A DNA stretch of 64,000 nucleotides from an uncultured Pirellulaceae bacterium (GTDB lineage: Bacteria > Planctomycetota > Planctomycetia > Pirellulales > Pirellulaceae): the NCBI GenBank assembly GCA_938083195.1, contig CALKCK010000010.1, positions 62,001 through 126,000 on the forward strand, given 5' to 3'. Below the pieces are notes generated by a model that was not told where the DNA came from, did not search any database, and was given only the letters and a program-made list of their open reading frames with translations. Within the stretch, counting starts at the first letter, position 1. Every line of letters starts with the position of its first letter. Shown piece by piece: positions 8,201-21,989 of this stretch. The translations under genes and the position numbers were made by a program.

Positions 8201-10729
8201 GGTGACAGGATTAACGATGTTCTGCCGAGAAACACGACCATTGATCGCAGTCGCCAACCGAACTTCAACTTGCTCACCCCGGTAAATTACACCTTTGGTG
8301 ATTCCCAACGTAGTCCCACAATCTTCCATTGTGATGACAACGTTCTGAGCAACATCAGCAAGTTTACGTGTCAGGTAACCCGAGTCAGCCGTTTTCAACG
8401 CGGTATCGGCCAAACCTTTTCGAGCACCGTGAGTCGAGGAGAAATACTCCAATACCGACAAGCCTTCACGGAAGTTCGCCTTAATCGGCGTCTCAATGAT
8501 CTCACCGGACGGTTTCGCCATCAAACCACGCATTCCAGCCAACTGTCGAATCTGCTCAACACCACCACGAGCACCCGAATGCGCCATAAGGAACACAGGA
8601 TTAACGTAGCCCATACCGCCACGATAATCAGTCTCCATTGCCGCCATCATTTCTTTCGTGATGCTTTCACGAGCGTGCGTCCAGGTGTCGAGCACCTTGT
8701 TGTATCGCTCTTGCTCAGTAATCACTCCGCGCTCGTAGTGCTTACGGAACTTGAGAACTTCTTTTTCAGCAGCAGCTACGATTTTCTCTTTAGAATCAGG
8801 TGTCACGAGGTCATCCGTCGCAAACGACAGACCACTTCGTGTACTTTCCCGGAAACCAAGTTGGTTCATATCGTCCAACAGATCAATCGTTTCGCGACGA
8901 CCCAAACTTTGGTAACAATCTGAAATTACAACCGCGAGATCGCCACTCTTGAGTGGGTAATTGTAGAAATCAAGACCTTCAGGAAGCATCATATTAAACA
9001 TGATCCGACCGTAACTCGTCTCAATAATCTGGCTCGGCAGTCGCTCTTCTTCATTGACACGAACAAACCGCCCCTCTGGAAGTCGAACTTTAATACGAGC
9101 ATGGAGCTTGATAACGCCCTGTGAAAATGCGGTATCGGCTTCGTCGAGAGACGAAAATACCATTCCGTCTCCTTCCTGATTAGGAAGCACCAATGAAACG
9201 TAATAGCAACCCATCACGGTATCCTGAGACGGACTCATGATCGGTCGGCCATTGGATGGGGCAAAAATATTGTTGGTAGAAAGCATCAACGTATGAGCTT
9301 CTACCTGAGCTTCGATTGAGAGCGGCAAGTGAACCGCCATCTGGTCACCATCGAAGTCAGCATTAAATCCTTTACACACCAATGGATGTAAGTGGATCGC
9401 ATTTCCTTCCACCAGAATCGGCTCGAATGCCTGAATTCCCATACGGTGAAGAGTCGGAGCACGATTCAACATAACGGGATGGTTACGAATCACCTGCTCA
9501 AGAATATCCCAAACCTCTTCGTCCTTCCGCTCGAGCATCTTCTTCGCGCTCTTAATCGTATCGGCATGCCCTAACTCTTTGAGCTTGCGAATGATGAACG
9601 GTTGGTAAAGTTCCAACGCAATCTTCTTAGGAAGACCACATTGATGAAGCTTCAATCGAGCGCCAACAACGATCACTGAACGAGCCGAATAGTCAACACG
9701 CTTACCAAGTAGGTTCTCGCGGAATCGACCCTGCTTACCCTTGATCATGTCAGTCAATGATTTCAATGGCCGGTTGCTACTACCGAGCACTGGTCGCTTA
9801 CAACGGTTGTTGTCAAACAACGCATCAACCGATTGCTGCAACATTCGCTTTTCGTTACGAATAATGACTTCGGGCGCATTTAGGTCGACTAGTTTTCGAA
9901 GCCGGTTGTTGCGGTTGATAATTCGGCGATAAAGATCATTTAGATCGGAGGTCGCAAAGTTACCGGAATCCAGCAACACGAGCGGACGCAAATCCGGAGG
10001 GATGACTGGAATGACGTCGAGGACCATCCACTCAGGCTTGTTATCACTATCTCGAATGGACTCCACGATCTTCAACCGGTTCGTCAAATCTTTTCGCTTC
10101 TGCTTCGAACCTGTCTCGGCGAGTTCAATCCGCAAGTCATCCGACAATTGGACCAAATCGAGTTCTGCAAGAAGTTCTCGCACCGCGTCAGCGCCCATAT
10201 TCGCGGTGAAACTGCCATCGCCAAACTCGGCACGTGCAGCGCGATACTCTTCCTCAGTCAGTAGTTGTTGCCGCTCAAGGTCGGTGTCTTTAGCATCCGT
10301 GACGACATAATCCTGGAAGTAAATCACCTTCTCAAGACTACTGGTCTTCATGTTCAGCAAGTTACCCAATCGACTAGGCATTGCTTTGAAAAACCAAATA
10401 TGCACGACGGGCGCGGCCAATTCGATGTGGCCCATTCTTTTTCGACGAACACGTGAGTGCGTTACCTTAACGCCACAGCGATCGCAAATCATGCCCTTAT
10501 ATTTCATGCCGCGGTACTTACCGCAAGCACATTCCCAGTCCTTCTCAGGTCCGAAAATTCGCTCGCAGAACAAACCGTCTTTTTCCGGACGGTAAGTACG
10601 ATAGTTAATCGTTTCAGGTTTTTTCACTTCACCCATTGACCATGAGCGAATATCGTGAGGACGAGCCAAAGAAATTTTGACTGAAGCATAATCGTTGATG
10701 CGATCGTAGGTGGTGTCGGCAGTCGCCAT
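5258..10729 (-). CDS. rpoC: DNA-directed RNA polymerase beta' subunit with four C-terminal HhH repeats
   Basis: At 1823 residues this is about 400 longer than E. coli RpoC. Residues 1 to about 1410 are a normal beta': zinc-binding Cys67, 69, 82 and 85; the catalytic NADFDGDQM at 456-464, whose three Asp bind Mg2+; the bridge-helix and trigger-loop region; and the second zinc site in [13 protein letters not shown]. After a low-complexity linker (about 1410-1469) come four tandem repeats of about 79 residues, starting at 1470, 1567, 1660 and 1743. Each begins DDLT(R/K)IEGIGP, a helix-hairpin-helix, and ends with W-x-DQ-(A/S)-Q, a Trp-rich segment and a Gly-Gly. The extension is in frame to the stop and similar in codon style, so it is not an assembly artefact on its face. 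Its function is unknown; DNA or protein contact is inference from the HhH fold. Start ATG 10729 gives [19 protein letters not shown]. Confidence 0.97.
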   Translation of the reverse strand: MATADTTYDRINDYASVKISLARPHDIRSWSMGEVKKPETINYRTYRPEKDGLFCERIFGPEKDWECACGKYRGMKYKGMICDRCGVKVTHSRVRRKRMGHIELAAPVVHIWFFKAMPSRLGNLLNMKTSSLEKVIYFQDYVVTDAKDTDLERQQLLTEEEYRAARAEFGDGSFTANMGADAVRELLAELDLVQLSDDLRIELAETGSKQKRKDLTNRLKIVESIRDSDNKPEWMVLDVIPVIPPDLRPLVLLDSGNFATSDLNDLYRRIINRNNRLRKLVDLNAPEVIIRNEKRMLQQSVDALFDNNRCKRPVLGSSNRPLKSLTDMIKGKQGRFRENLLGKRVDYSARSVIVVGARLKLHQCGLPKKIALELYQPFIIRKLKELGHADTIKSAKKMLERKDEEVWDILEQVIRNHPVMLNRAPTLHRMGIQAFEPILVEGNAIHLHPLVCKGFNADFDGDQMAVHLPLSIEAQVEAHTLMLSTNNIFAPSNGRPIMSPSQDTVMGCYYVSLVLPNQEGDGMVFSSLDEADTAFSQGVIKLHARIKVRLPEGRFVRVNEEERLPSQIIETSYGRIMFNMMLPEGLDFYNYPLKSGDLAVVISDCYQSLGRRETIDLLDDMNQLGFRESTRSGLSFATDDLVTPDSKEKIVAAAEKEVLKFRKHYERGVITEQERYNKVLDTWTHARESITKEMMAAMETDYRGGMGYVNPVFLMAHSGARGGVEQIRQLAGMRGLMAKPSGEIIETPIKANFREGLSVLEYFSSTHGARKGLADTALKTADSGYLTRKLADVAQNVVITMEDCGTTLGITKGVIYRGEQVEVRLATAINGRVSRQNIVNPVTDEVVVRESQMITPEIARKIEEMGLEKIQVRSPMTCDAPLGVCRCCYGMDMSTGDMVEEGMAVGIIAAQSIGEPGTQLTMRTFHIGGVASTVTEENQKKCTRAGVVKITRMRYATNDKGDTVVLNRNGEISILDPRGRELESHKIPQGSILRVADDQEVEADIVLCEWNPFAVPVLSEVAGKIRFEDIIDGETMQIETEASGTIRKTIIDFKGDMHPQIVVEDSDGNVADVYYLPERANITVNEGDMISAGSTVAETPREASGISDITGGLPRVTEIFEARKPKDPAVLAEIDGVVEIQTEKKRGKRSIVVKSESGIEAEHLVPPGKRFRVHTGDIVKAGQQLVDGPLVPHDILRVSGEEAVQQYLGHEIQQVYRSQRVEINDKHVEIIIARMLRKVKIESAGDTNMLPGLICDRFDFQQVNDQLGKCVKVTDKADSDFSKGQIVPKVVFEDTNAQVETLGGKPAKCTKPKSATYSTQLLGITKAAVQSSSFISAASFQETTKVLTEAALAGKVDNLVGLKENVILGHLIPAGTGFRTFQDSDVQYNLEAMKLQAETQAPEPVDDPWKIFGGDGGAPADTGAVIGGDDFSNAMASQEVVPMAGAIHDAGLDALLGGFTSPEPMPAAGDDLTRIEGIGPAIAKHLNDAGIFTFAELAGTDPARIRSILDNVGGYGAHDTTTWPDQSQMAARGEWDQLKEWQTRLDGGRVTAGDAPVVAQTAPVEVDDLTRIEGIGPGIAGHLNAAGITSYSQLASAGSVRVREILDAAGGYGAHDATTWCDQAQLAAVGAWTQLQDWQDRLVGGRPAESAPAPVATGADDLTKIEGIGPKIAEHLATAGITTFAQLTQASAAELKDFLVAGGFDSQDPATWADQAQLAAAGEWDKLSQWQDQLNGGRVVASDDLTKIEGIGPQVAGLLNSVGLMSFQQLAQTTPDQIKEVLDHAGGIMATMNPSTWPDQAQLAAAGEWDKLKEWQDVLDGGA
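5264..6322 (-). repeat. Four tandem helix-hairpin-helix coding repeats at the 3' end of rpoC
   Basis: Repeat copies lie at 6322-6086, 6031-5795, 5752-5519 and 5503-5264 (237, 237, 234 and 240 nt), joined by linkers of 18, 14 and 5 residues rich in Ala, Pro and Val. Shared residues are DDLT-IEGIGP, an AGI-(T/S)-(F/Y) strand, a TW-DQ-QLAA turn and (E/D)WQ-(D/T)-L-GG. From memory the unit resembles the C-terminal HhH extension of some NuoE proteins. Confidence 0.9.
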
Positions 10730-10874
10730 AAATTCACCTGCTCCTTTTAAGTATTTTTAAATCGTTTGTTTTAAGGGAGAACGTTTTTAAGCCTTTCAGA
10801 GCTTCTGCAACGCAAACAGTCGTTTGGCAGTCACACGGGGAGGGTCAAACCACTGCCCCGCTCTGCCCACGGGT

Positions 10875-14609
<3,735 letters not shown>

Positions 14610-15120
14610 AAGCGCAGAATCTCCGGTATCAGATTAGTCGAGTAAGTGATGGTTCAATCGCAATTACAGCCGTTCGCGAAAACGCGGAATCCGACGACTG
14701 AACAAACGACAATGTGAAGGCAGTCAAACCTCGGAAAACAATACCCGCAAGACTCGAATTTAACGAATCCGCGCACGCCGGTTTCAAACACAAATCCTGG
14801 ATTTTCAAAAAATCTCCAAGTGTGCGATTTCCGAGCATATCGTTCCCTGAATTGGCCGACCGCTCCCACACCTCATCCGAGGCGCATCACTGTCGACTTT
14901 GGTGAATGAACAACACATCGCTTGAATTGGCTAGTTCCGAAGACCCTATAACTGACGATCTTCTTAGAGACCTAGGGCATCGCGGAGCCGTTCCATTCCG
15001 CGATGCTTGGCCTACTTCATTCGGCTGCGTAAAACACAACCAAAGTGACCGCGCCAACCACCTTCGTGGATCAACGCGGTCCGCACTCCGGCCAATCAGG
15101 CCAAAGCCGGTCGCAAAAAA
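14610..15120 (-). other. rplL-rpoB intergenic region with two strong RNA hairpins
   Basis: This 511-nt gap holds no convincing ORF. Two structures stand out. At 14977-15006 a perfect 10-bp stem (GCATCGCGGA with TCCGCGATGC) closes a 10-nt loop. At 15047-15081 a nested hairpin has a GACCGCG/CGCGGTC outer stem and a CCAC-CTTC-GTGG tip. Neither is followed by a T run. In E. coli the same gap carries an attenuator and an RNase III site that set the rpoBC to rplJL ratio; an equivalent role here is inference. Confidence 0.6.
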
Positions 15121-15531
15121 CTACTTAAGTTCAACGCTTCCGCCAGCACCTTCGACATCAGCCTTAACCTTGTCAGCGTCCTCTTTGGAAACTGCTTCCT
15201 TGAGTGTCGCTGGGCAGCCTTCGACCATCTTCTTGGCTTCCATCAAAGATGCGCCAGTGATTGTCTTAACAATCTTGACAACATCAAGTTTCTTGTCGCC
15301 AAAACCAGTCAAGATAACGTCGAACTCAGTCTGAGCTTCAACAGCTTCTTCGCCACCACCACCACCGGCTGCAGCGACCATTACGCCACCACCAGATGCG
15401 GCTTTGATGCCGTGCTCATTCTCGAGGTAATCACTTAACTCTTTAGCTTGCTTCAAAGTCATTCCGGCGATTTCGTCACCGAGCTTCTTGGCGTCATCAG
15501 AATATTCTACAGTTGCTGCTTCTTCGGACAT
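15121..15531 (-). CDS. rplL: 50S ribosomal protein L7/L12 (bL12)
   Basis: A 136-residue acidic stalk protein that recruits EF-Tu and EF-G to the ribosome. The N-terminal dimerisation helices cover about residues 1-45. A flexible Ala/Gly hinge (VMVAAAGGGGGEEAVEAQ) follows. The globular domain carries the conserved KLDVVKIVKTITGASLMEAK factor-binding face and ends in ELK. The start chosen is ATG 15531 (MSEEAATVEY), which has an AAGGGTGA-type RBS just upstream; an ATG 54 nt further up gives an atypical Arg-rich leader. It is 180 nt after rplJ. A large structured gap separates it from rpoB, the usual place to reduce polymerase expression relative to ribosomal protein. Confidence 0.95.
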   Translation of the reverse strand: MSEEAATVEYSDDAKKLGDEIAGMTLKQAKELSDYLENEHGIKAASGGGVMVAAAGGGGGEEAVEAQTEFDVILTGFGDKKLDVVKIVKTITGASLMEAKKMVEGCPATLKEAVSKEDADKVKADVEGAGGSVELK

Positions 15532-15711
15532 TGGAGTCACCCTTTCGTATCGTCGAGAGCACAGGCTGCGGGACCCGCCTCTCAAAATTCATTATCAAAC
15601 TGAACACTTTTATGAACAAGTTGACCAGCAAAAACTAACCAACCTCTATTCGAATTGCCGACTCCGCGATTTGGCAAACGAACTCTATATCCACGGCCAA
15701 GCCGTTTATTT

Positions 15712-16236
15712 CTAGCCCTCTTCTTCGCCGACCTGCTTAATTTGGCTAACCAACTGACCACCAGGGCCAATCAACTGTGCCGCCAAAGTCGAACCTGGAC
15801 CAAGAATCTGACCCACCAACATGCTGAGTTGCTCAGCACGACTTGGCCACTTACTGATCTCCTTAACACGCTCGGGAGTCAACTGCTCCCCATCCATGAC
15901 TCCGCCGCGAGCTTCGAACTTTTCGAATTCCGCAGCATCCTCGTTGAGCTCCGTCACCTCTTTCACCAACGAAACAAAATCCTCCGAACCCCAGAGCACT
16001 GCATGAGATCCTTCGATCCCTTCAAATGCCGGAGCCAGCGAAGTACCTTCGGTCGCACGGCGGGCAAGGCTGTTTTTCACAACCATCATCCCAATCCCTT
16101 TGTCACGAAGACGCTTTCGAAGATCAGTCGAGGCAATCGCATCCATTCCTACTACATCTGCAAGGATACAATCCGTCACGCCATCAAGTCGATTGGCGAG
16201 ATCCTTAGACAACAAATCTTTTACGAACTTACTCAT
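15712..16236 (-). CDS. rplJ: 50S ribosomal protein L10 (uL10)
   Basis: The 174-residue product anchors L12 dimers to 23S rRNA at the stalk base. It begins MSKFVKDLLSKDLANRLDG and has the family segments MMVVKNSLARRA (about residues 49-60) and FEGIEGSHAVLWG. The C-terminal helix that binds L12 is short and ends QIKQVGEEEG. It follows rplA by 70 nt in the standard rplKAJL order. In enteric bacteria the L10-L12 complex represses its own mRNA leader. The 70-nt leader here is too short to hold that full structure, so regulation may differ. Confidence 0.95.
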   Translation of the reverse strand: MSKFVKDLLSKDLANRLDGVTDCILADVVGMDAIASTDLRKRLRDKGIGMMVVKNSLARRATEGTSLAPAFEGIEGSHAVLWGSEDFVSLVKEVTELNEDAAEFEKFEARGGVMDGEQLTPERVKEISKWPSRAEQLSMLVGQILGPGSTLAAQLIGPGGQLVSQIKQVGEEEG

Positions 16237-16306
16237 AACTTTTGCTTCACTTCATTACGTTTTTAAACTGTGTGTTTAACCCGACGACCCGCAGGCATCC
16301 CCACGA

Positions 16307-16981
16307 CTAAGCAGCCAGTGGAATCCCAGGCCCCATCGTTGAGGTCAGTGCAATGTTCTTGACATAGGTCCCCTTCACCGAACTCGGCTTCAACGACTCG
16401 ATGTAATTCAAAAAGGCACTGACATTTTCTTGAATTTGCTCAGGCGTAAAGCTCAGCCGACCAAGAACAGCGTGAACGTTTCCTCCGCTGTCATTCCGGA
16501 ACTCAACTTTTCCAGCCTTATACTCCTCGACGGCCTTAGCAACGTCAGGCGTAACCGTACCGGCTCGCGGCGATGGCATCAGACTGCGAGGACCAAGCAC
16601 TCGGCCCAAAGGACCGACAACGCCCATCATGTCCGGCGATGCAATACAAACATCAAACTCCAACCAACCGCCGCTGATCTTTTTGGCCAATTCTTCCTGA
16701 CCAACCTCATCAGCACCCGCCGCTTGAGCAGCCTCGGCTGCAGCATCCTTGGCAAACACAACCACTCGCTGTGTTTTCCCAATGCCGTGCGGAAGGACGA
16801 TCGATCCACGAACAATCTGATCCGCCTGCTTCGGATCAACTCCGAGGTGCATGTGAATCTCAATCGTCTGATCAAACTTAGCACCATCGAAACCCTTTAA
16901 GATTTCAACTGCCTCGCTAAGACCAACCGGTTGCTCAGGAACCTTAGTCAACAACTCTGTGTATCGCTTGGAACGCTTCAT
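16307..16981 (-). CDS. rplA: 50S ribosomal protein L1 (uL1)
   Basis: A 224-residue protein of the mobile L1 stalk that guides deacylated tRNA out of the E site. The N-terminal [14 protein letters not shown], the central [19 protein letters not shown] loop (about residues 120-138) and [18 protein letters not shown], which binds rRNA, are all conserved. Length is within the usual 220-235. It follows rplK by 86 nt. In E. coli L1 represses rplK-rplA translation by binding the leader; no mimic of the 23S site was identified here. Confidence 0.96.
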   Translation of the reverse strand: MKRSKRYTELLTKVPEQPVGLSEAVEILKGFDGAKFDQTIEIHMHLGVDPKQADQIVRGSIVLPHGIGKTQRVVVFAKDAAAEAAQAAGADEVGQEELAKKISGGWLEFDVCIASPDMMGVVGPLGRVLGPRSLMPSPRAGTVTPDVAKAVEEYKAGKVEFRNDSGGNVHAVLGRLSFTPEQIQENVSAFLNYIESLKPSSVKGTYVKNIALTSTMGPGIPLAA

Positions 16982-17067
16982 TACTCTGAACTCTTTATTT
17001 GTATTAACGCCTAATAAAGCTCGACGCCGTCTCCGTACTCGCCCAGCAAACTAATCAACCGCCGGGC

Positions 17068-17493
17068 CTAATCGACGACATCAATTCCCATACTCCGTGC
17101 CGTCCCCTCAATCATCCGACAGGCATGATCAAGATCACGGGCATTCAAATCCTCTTTTTTCTTCTCACAGATCTCTTCGATCTGCTTTCGCGTCACAGTC
17201 GCAACCTTGTCGCGATTAGGGACGCCGGAACCTTTCGCAATCCCTGCTGCAATCTTCAACATCGAAGCTGCCGGCGGACTCTTCGTAACAAACTCAAAAG
17301 TACGATCATTGTAAACCGTGACGACAACCGGAATCGGAGTCCCAGCGTACTCTTTCGTACGATCATTAAACTGCTGAACAAACTGGCCAAGATTGATACC
17401 AAACTTACCCAACGAGGTTCCAACCGGAGGTGCAGGCGTCGCCTGGCCACCAGGAACCTGAAATTTTGCTTCACCCGTTACTTGCTTCGCCAT
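17068..17493 (-). CDS. rplK: 50S ribosomal protein L11 (uL11)
   Basis: A 141-residue protein of the GTPase-associated centre that also activates RelA in many bacteria. The N-terminal domain has [19 protein letters not shown] (about residues 14-32), the Pro-rich hinge that binds thiostrepton. The C-terminal RNA-binding domain ends [12 protein letters not shown]. Start ATG 17493 ([13 protein letters not shown]) matches family length; an upstream in-frame ATG would add 12 residues not typical of L11. It lies 47 nt after nusG, consistent with one transcript. Confidence 0.96.
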   Translation of the reverse strand: MAKQVTGEAKFQVPGGQATPAPPVGTSLGKFGINLGQFVQQFNDRTKEYAGTPIPVVVTVYNDRTFEFVTKSPPAASMLKIAAGIAKGSGVPNRDKVATVTRKQIEEICEKKKEDLNARDLDHACRMIEGTARSMGIDVVD

Positions 17494-17540
17494 AACACTT
17501 TCTACTTTTCTTTTACTGTAACCACCCAACCCGGAAAACG

Positions 17541-18380
17541 CTAAACGTTTTCGACGTGCCAGTGATCCAACTCAACCGGATTAGGTCGACCAAAAATATT
17601 AATCATCACCGTGATGCGGCCATTCCGCTCATCAACCGCAGAAACCTCACCCTCGTGATTCTGAAAATAGCCTTCCTTAACCCGGACACGATCACCCACC
17701 TTAAAGGGAATGGCCGTCTTAATATTGTCCTCACCATCCTCTTCAACTTCCGGCTTTGTTGTCGCAATGATCCGAGACACCTCTTCAGGCGTCAACGGAG
17801 CCGGCTTTCCCGCCGCTCCCGTAAAATCACCAATCCCCGAGGTCTCCCGAACCAAAAACCAGGAGTCATCGTTGATTTCCATATTTACGACAATGTAACC
17901 AGGGTAAAGCTTTCGCTTCGTAATCCGCTGCTTACCAGCCTTATTAAACTCACGAACGTCCTCCGTAGGCACCAAAACCTCACCGAAGAAACGCTCAACA
18001 CCCGCAACCCTCACGCGACGCTTCAATGCATCGCAAATTGAATTTTCTCGGTTTACCTGAACCTTCAGGATATACCACTTCATCTCGACTTCTTCACTAT
18101 CGTCAGCAACCACCCCGTCAACAAACTCTTCGATCGGCGAAACATTATCATCGCCCTCGTCCTCGACCTCTTCCTCTTCGTCGTCATCGACCATGTCAGA
18201 AGCGGCAAATCCAAACTCATTCAACTCTTCTTCAACGACATCCGCGGAAACATCCTCAACCGAAGCCTCCGAACTGGAATCCTCAGGCAAATCAACTTCA
18301 GCCGACGGCACCACCGAACTCACCTCCTGAACCTCAGGGGAGTCGATCGAATCGTCCGAAACTACCTCGTCATCTGCCAT
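17541..18380 (-). CDS. nusG: Transcription termination/antitermination factor NusG with acidic N-terminal extension
   Basis: The conserved NusG core spans residues about 101-279. It has an NGN domain starting [13 protein letters not shown] that binds the polymerase clamp, and a KOW domain ([20 protein letters not shown]) that contacts S10 or Rho. In front are about 100 residues dominated by Asp, Glu, Ser and Val, predicted disordered and strongly acidic. A start at internal Met100 would give a normal 180-residue NusG. However, the upstream frame is open, begins 57 nt after secE and has coding-like composition, so the long form is preferred. The leader might mimic nucleic acid or hold back the NGN domain; that is speculation. 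Confidence 0.92.
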   Translation of the reverse strand: MADDEVVSDDSIDSPEVQEVSSVVPSAEVDLPEDSSSEASVEDVSADVVEEELNEFGFAASDMVDDDEEEEVEDEGDDNVSPIEEFVDGVVADDSEEVEMKWYILKVQVNRENSICDALKRRVRVAGVERFFGEVLVPTEDVREFNKAGKQRITKRKLYPGYIVVNMEINDDSWFLVRETSGIGDFTGAAGKPAPLTPEEVSRIIATTKPEVEEDGEDNIKTAIPFKVGDRVRVKEGYFQNHEGEVSAVDERNGRITVMINIFGRPNPVELDHWHVENV

Positions 18381-18437
18381 CTATCTACTCACTAGCCACC
18401 GAAAAAGATTGCAACAACCAAAACGACGCACCGCCCG

Positions 18438-18890
18438 CTAACTGGAATACCGAATACCAATCAACTCGAACACCTTCGTCCACAACGCATCAAACAGAAA
18501 CAAGAACGCCGCCATTGAAAAGATCACAAAAATGACCACCACTGACGCATTCCACAACTCCCGACGCGTTGGCCAGGAAACCTTATTCATCTCCGCTTCG
18601 ACAGCAATCAAAAAGTCTGCAAACACAGAATAATTGACCAAACGAAAGGAAAACCAAACCATCGCCGCAGCAATACCCAACATGACCAAGTACGCTTCCG
18701 CACCCAAACCGCCCATCAAAGGCGACCGCTTGATTTCCCAAGCAATCAAACAACCCAAGAATGCAGTTGTCAAAAAAGTAATCTGCCGAACGATCCGCCC
18801 CTGATTCGGCTTATAAAGCCCAACCTGAAACAATTCCGCCACGAGACTCGACCGAGTCGGTTCTCGCTTCTGCTTTCCCGCCGAACTCAT
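18438..18890 (-). CDS. secE: Preprotein translocase subunit SecE
   Basis: A 150-residue membrane protein that clamps SecY in the Sec translocon. The diagnostic amphipathic helix plus last membrane segment, EMNKVSWPTRRELWNAS followed by VVVIFVIFSMAAFLF, occupies about residues 100-138. Two extra membrane segments precede it (about 34-52 and 63-85). This is thus a three-helix SecE like that of E. coli rather than the one-helix form. ATG 18890 has a GAGG box 6 nt upstream; another ATG 18 nt further up is less well placed. The gene sits between tRNA-Trp and nusG. No rpmG (L33), often found here, fits in the adjoining gaps. Confidence 0.93.
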   Translation of the reverse strand: MSSAGKQKREPTRSSLVAELFQVGLYKPNQGRIVRQITFLTTAFLGCLIAWEIKRSPLMGGLGAEAYLVMLGIAAAMVWFSFRLVNYSVFADFLIAVEAEMNKVSWPTRRELWNASVVVIFVIFSMAAFLFLFDALWTKVFELIGIRYSS

Positions 18891-18988
18891 AAACAACCTC
18901 ACAAACAATTAACCCGGAACACAACTCAAGCACCCAAAGCCAACTGCAATCATTATTAATCTTGCCGACCAACCAATACCGCTTCAAA

Positions 18989-19064
18989 TGGCAGGGGCGG
19001 AGGGACTTGAACCCGCAACCGCTGGTTTTGGAAACCAGTGCTCTACCAATTGAGCTACACCCCT
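18989..19064 (-). tRNA. tRNA-Trp (CCA anticodon)
   Basis: The minus strand folds into a standard cloverleaf: acceptor AGGGGTG with CGCCCCT, anticodon stem CTGGT/ACCAG, loop TTCCAAA, anticodon CCA. The 3' CCA is encoded, unlike the Thr and Gly tRNAs upstream. It lies between tuf and secE, a conserved position in many bacteria. Confidence 0.96.
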
Positions 19065-19201
19065 CCGTCTGACCAACAGCCACCCGATCCAAACGAACGA
19101 GCCTGCCCTTAAATCGCCGGAAAGCGCCGCACGGAAACAACCACACGACGCTTACCAAATTGAAATCAACCGACCAATTCGCGGCCAGCCAACCACCGCA
19201 A

Positions 19202-20398
19202 CTAGTCGACAATCTTCGTGACAACGCCCGAACCTACCGTTCGGCCACCTTCACGAATCGCAAAACGAACACCATCATCCATCGCAATCGGCTTCTGCAG
19301 CTCAACCACAATCTTGACGTTATCGCCAGGCATACACATCTCTGCTTCAGCCAAATTAGCCGTGCCAGTCACATCAGTCGTTCGGAAGTAAAACTGAGGT
19401 CGGTAACCACTAAAGAAAGGAGTGTGTCGACCACCCTCATCTTTGCTCAAGCAATAAATTTCAGCTTCAAACTTCGCATGCGGAGTGATCGAACCCGGCT
19501 TAGCCAACACCTGACCACGCTGAATATCTTCTCGCTTAACACCACGAAGCAGAATTCCAACATTGTCACCAGCCTGACCCTGATCGAGAATCTTGCGGAA
19601 CATTTCCACACCTGTGCAGGTAGTCAAACGCGGCTCAGCCTCAAGACCGATAATCGCGACCTCTTCACCCGTCTTGATCACACCACGCTCAATACGCCCT
19701 GTCGCCACTGTTCCACGACCTTCGATTGAGAAAACATCCTCAATCGCCATCAAGAACGGACGATCCTCTTCACGCTTCGGCTCAGGAATATAGCTGTCAA
19801 TTGCAGCCATCAACTCAGTAATACACTGAGAAGCACCCTCATCCGAAGGATTGTTCAACGCAGGCAATGCACTGCCGCGAACAATCGGTAAATTGTCGCC
19901 GTCAAAGTCGTATTTACTCAGAAGCTCACGAGCTTCCATTTCAACCAACTCCAACAACTCTTCATCATCAACAAGATCACACTTGTTCATGAACACAACC
20001 AAAGCAGGAACATCAACCTGCCGAGCAAGCAGAACGTGCTCTTTGGTCTGTGGCATCGGACCGTCAGCTGCCGACACGACCAAAATCGCACCGTCCATCT
20101 GAGCCGCACCAGTAATCATGTTCTTCACGAAGTCAGCGTGACCCGGGCAGTCAATATGAGCATAGTGACGATTTTCCGTCTCATACTCAACGTGTGCAAC
20201 CGCAATCGTAACGGTCTTAGTCGCATCACGAACCGTTCCACCCTTCGCAATGTCCGAGTAGTTCTTAGCCTCAGCCAAACCCTTGGCAGCCTGAACTGCC
20301 AGGATCGCTGCAGTAGTAGTTGTTTTACCATGGTCAATGTGCCCAATGGTTCCGACGTTAACGTGCGGTTTAGTCCGCTTAAATTCTTCCTTGGCCAT
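19202..20398 (-). CDS. tuf: Translation elongation factor Tu
   Basis: A 398-residue GTPase that delivers aminoacyl-tRNA to the ribosome. GHIDHGKTT (residues 19-27) is the P-loop, DCPGHADF (83-90) is G3 with the catalytic His, and [10 protein letters not shown] is G4. Domains II and III are full length ([21 protein letters not shown]). The switch I effector loop is unusual: [17 protein letters not shown] (residues 53-69) replaces the near-universal EKARGITINTSH form. The conserved Thr of switch I is retained but its Arg-Gly neighbours are Lys and Thr. I recall the same pattern in other planctomycetes, so it is probably a lineage trait. tRNA-Thr lies 102 nt upstream and tRNA-Trp 137 nt downstream. 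Confidence 0.97.
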   Translation of the reverse strand: MAKEEFKRTKPHVNVGTIGHIDHGKTTTTAAILAVQAAKGLAEAKNYSDIAKGGTVRDATKTVTIAVAHVEYETENRHYAHIDCPGHADFVKNMITGAAQMDGAILVVSAADGPMPQTKEHVLLARQVDVPALVVFMNKCDLVDDEELLELVEMEARELLSKYDFDGDNLPIVRGSALPALNNPSDEGASQCITELMAAIDSYIPEPKREEDRPFLMAIEDVFSIEGRGTVATGRIERGVIKTGEEVAIIGLEAEPRLTTCTGVEMFRKILDQGQAGDNVGILLRGVKREDIQRGQVLAKPGSITPHAKFEAEIYCLSKDEGGRHTPFFSGYRPQFYFRTTDVTGTANLAEAEMCMPGDNVKIVVELQKPIAMDDGVRFAIREGGRTVGSGVVTKIVD

Positions 20399-20499
20399 AC
20401 CTTCTTATTACCTGTCTTCTGTTTTTAATCTCAACAACCAAGTTAAAATCGACCCAACAAACTTGCCGCAGCAAGTCACCAAGCCGAACCACAATCAGA

Positions 20500-20571
<72 letters not shown>

Positions 20572-20614
20572 AAGCCCGTTTTGATCGAGCCCAAATCCTA
20601 TCAATCTACAAATG

Positions 20615-20685
<71 letters not shown>

Positions 20686-20924
20686 TAATCACAACACGCA
20701 GCAGCTCCTGCGTGCCACAACCAACTTGACCCGTTAATCTAACAACTTAGGCGAAAACCCCAATGACAAGTGAGCAAAAAAACCCAAATTTCAGCGGACA
20801 TTTTCCCCAATCGACACCAAATCAGCCACTTCCAGCTACGAAACAGGATTAAATTACCCATTCCGCCCATTTATTCCGATCCAACGCCCTTGATTTCGCC
20901 GATCGAAAAAACAACTTGAAGCAG

Positions 20925-21006
20925 TGGGGGGTGCAGGATTCGAACCTGCGAAGGCATAGCCAACAGATTTACAGTCTGTCCCGTTTGACCGCTTCGGTAA
21001 CCCCCC
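20925..21006 (-). tRNA. tRNA-Tyr (GTA anticodon)
   Basis: An 82-nt class II tRNA with a long variable arm (GGCTATGCC region). The acceptor starts GGGGGGT, the anticodon stem is ACAGA/TCTGT and the loop CTGTAAA. CCA is not encoded. It is equivalent to tyrU of the E. coli tufB cluster by order. Confidence 0.95.
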
Positions 21007-21135
21007 AAAAACTCAATGCCTTGCGACAAAGACCCGCGAAAACATGCGAAAAAAACTCTTTCACATAATTCCATTGACCTAAAACGCAATAATCCACAAC
21101 TCCCTCCCTCACAAAAATTGCAAGAGAACGAGAAA

Positions 21136-21208
21136 AGCCGGCGGAGGGACTTGAACCCACGACCTGCTGTTTACAAAACAGCTGCTCTGCCAACTGAGCT
21201 ACGCCGGC
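21136..21208 (-). tRNA. tRNA-Thr (TGT anticodon)
   Basis: The acceptor is GCCGGCG/CGCCGGC, the anticodon stem GCTGT/ACAGC and the loop TTTGTAA. No CCA is encoded. It is the first gene of the tRNA-tuf transcript and matches thrU of E. coli by order and anticodon. A promoter lies just upstream. Confidence 0.96.
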
Positions 21209-21221
21209 GTAAAGTTTAGTC

Positions 21222-21254
21222 GGGTAAATATATCTAAATAGATTTACCCTGCAA
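21222..21254 (-). promoter_or_regulatory. Promoter of the tRNA-tuf-secE transcript, overlapped by an inverted repeat
   Basis: The minus strand shows TTGCAG (21254-21249), a 16-bp spacer and TATATT (21232-21227), about 20 nt before the first tRNA-Thr. An inverted repeat (GGGTAAAT at 21222-21229, ATTTACCC at 21242-21249) covers the -10 and spacer. It could be a repressor site or simply part of the leader. Confidence 0.5.
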
Positions 21255-21642
21255 TACGAATTGCAAGAATTTCAGTGGAACAATCCAAGACCCAGCGAAA
21301 TTACCCCTTCCAAACGGGGACTCGCTGACTATCGGCTAATTTTCCGCGAGAAGTGAGCCGATTTCGAGGCATTTCCCGACTCGACGACCAATTCGACCTT
21401 TCTAGGCATCCGCCGAACGTTCCTTATCACCACAGTTACCTCAACAGCCCCAAGCAACACCGCCTCAATCTCCAACTTCACCCATATCACCAACTCAAAT
21501 TTCTCCCAATACTCACCCAAGCCATTTTTTAATTAAGTTCAGGCCGCAGAATTAGAAATGGAAACTTTTTCGGGAGAATTCACGTAATGAAACCACGTTC
21601 CTTTCGAATAACTCCTCAAATTCCTCTAACGAAGGCAAACCA

Positions 21643-21846
21643 ATGTTCGAGATAACGACACCGGCCTACCAATTCGAATGCCCACCGGACTGCAACTGGC
21701 TCCCCTCGCCATTCGAACTGCTCGCTGCAATCGAAGATCGAAGCGGCGAACTTTTAAAAACAGTCACCCCAGAACCCCTCCAACGGCCCAACCTCCAATG
21801 GAATGAAGACACTAACCAGGGGCCCGACTGGCCCCTTACCGCGTAG
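21643..21846 (+). CDS. Possible small hypothetical protein
   Basis: A 67-residue ORF begins MFEITTPAYQFECPPDCNW and ends in QGPDWPLTA. An AAGG box lies about 8 nt before the ATG. The composition is Pro and Trp rich with two Cys and no membrane segment or signal. It resembles no family I know. It stands alone on the plus strand in a gene-poor gap, so it may be chance, though its RBS and reasonable composition argue for listing it. Confidence 0.3.
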   Translation: MFEITTPAYQFECPPDCNWLPSPFELLAAIEDRSGELLKTVTPEPLQRPNLQWNEDTNQGPDWPLTA

Positions 21847-21955
21847 CAGTATCAGTTGCCCCCAAGTAACTAAGAACTTTGCCCAACGCCTAAAATCGAC
21901 GATGCGCAAGAAGGGGTTACCCTCGCGGTTATCAAAAACCCCTTCGAATTAACGA

Positions 21956-21989
21956 ATTAACGCACCCAGTCGATTAACGCACCCAGTCG
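21956..21989. repeat. Perfect 17-bp tandem duplication
   Basis: ATTAACGCACCCAGTCG occurs twice head to tail (21956-21972 and 21973-21989), preceded by further partial copies of the AATTAACG start. It lies in noncoding DNA downstream of the sigma gene. Confidence 0.85.
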
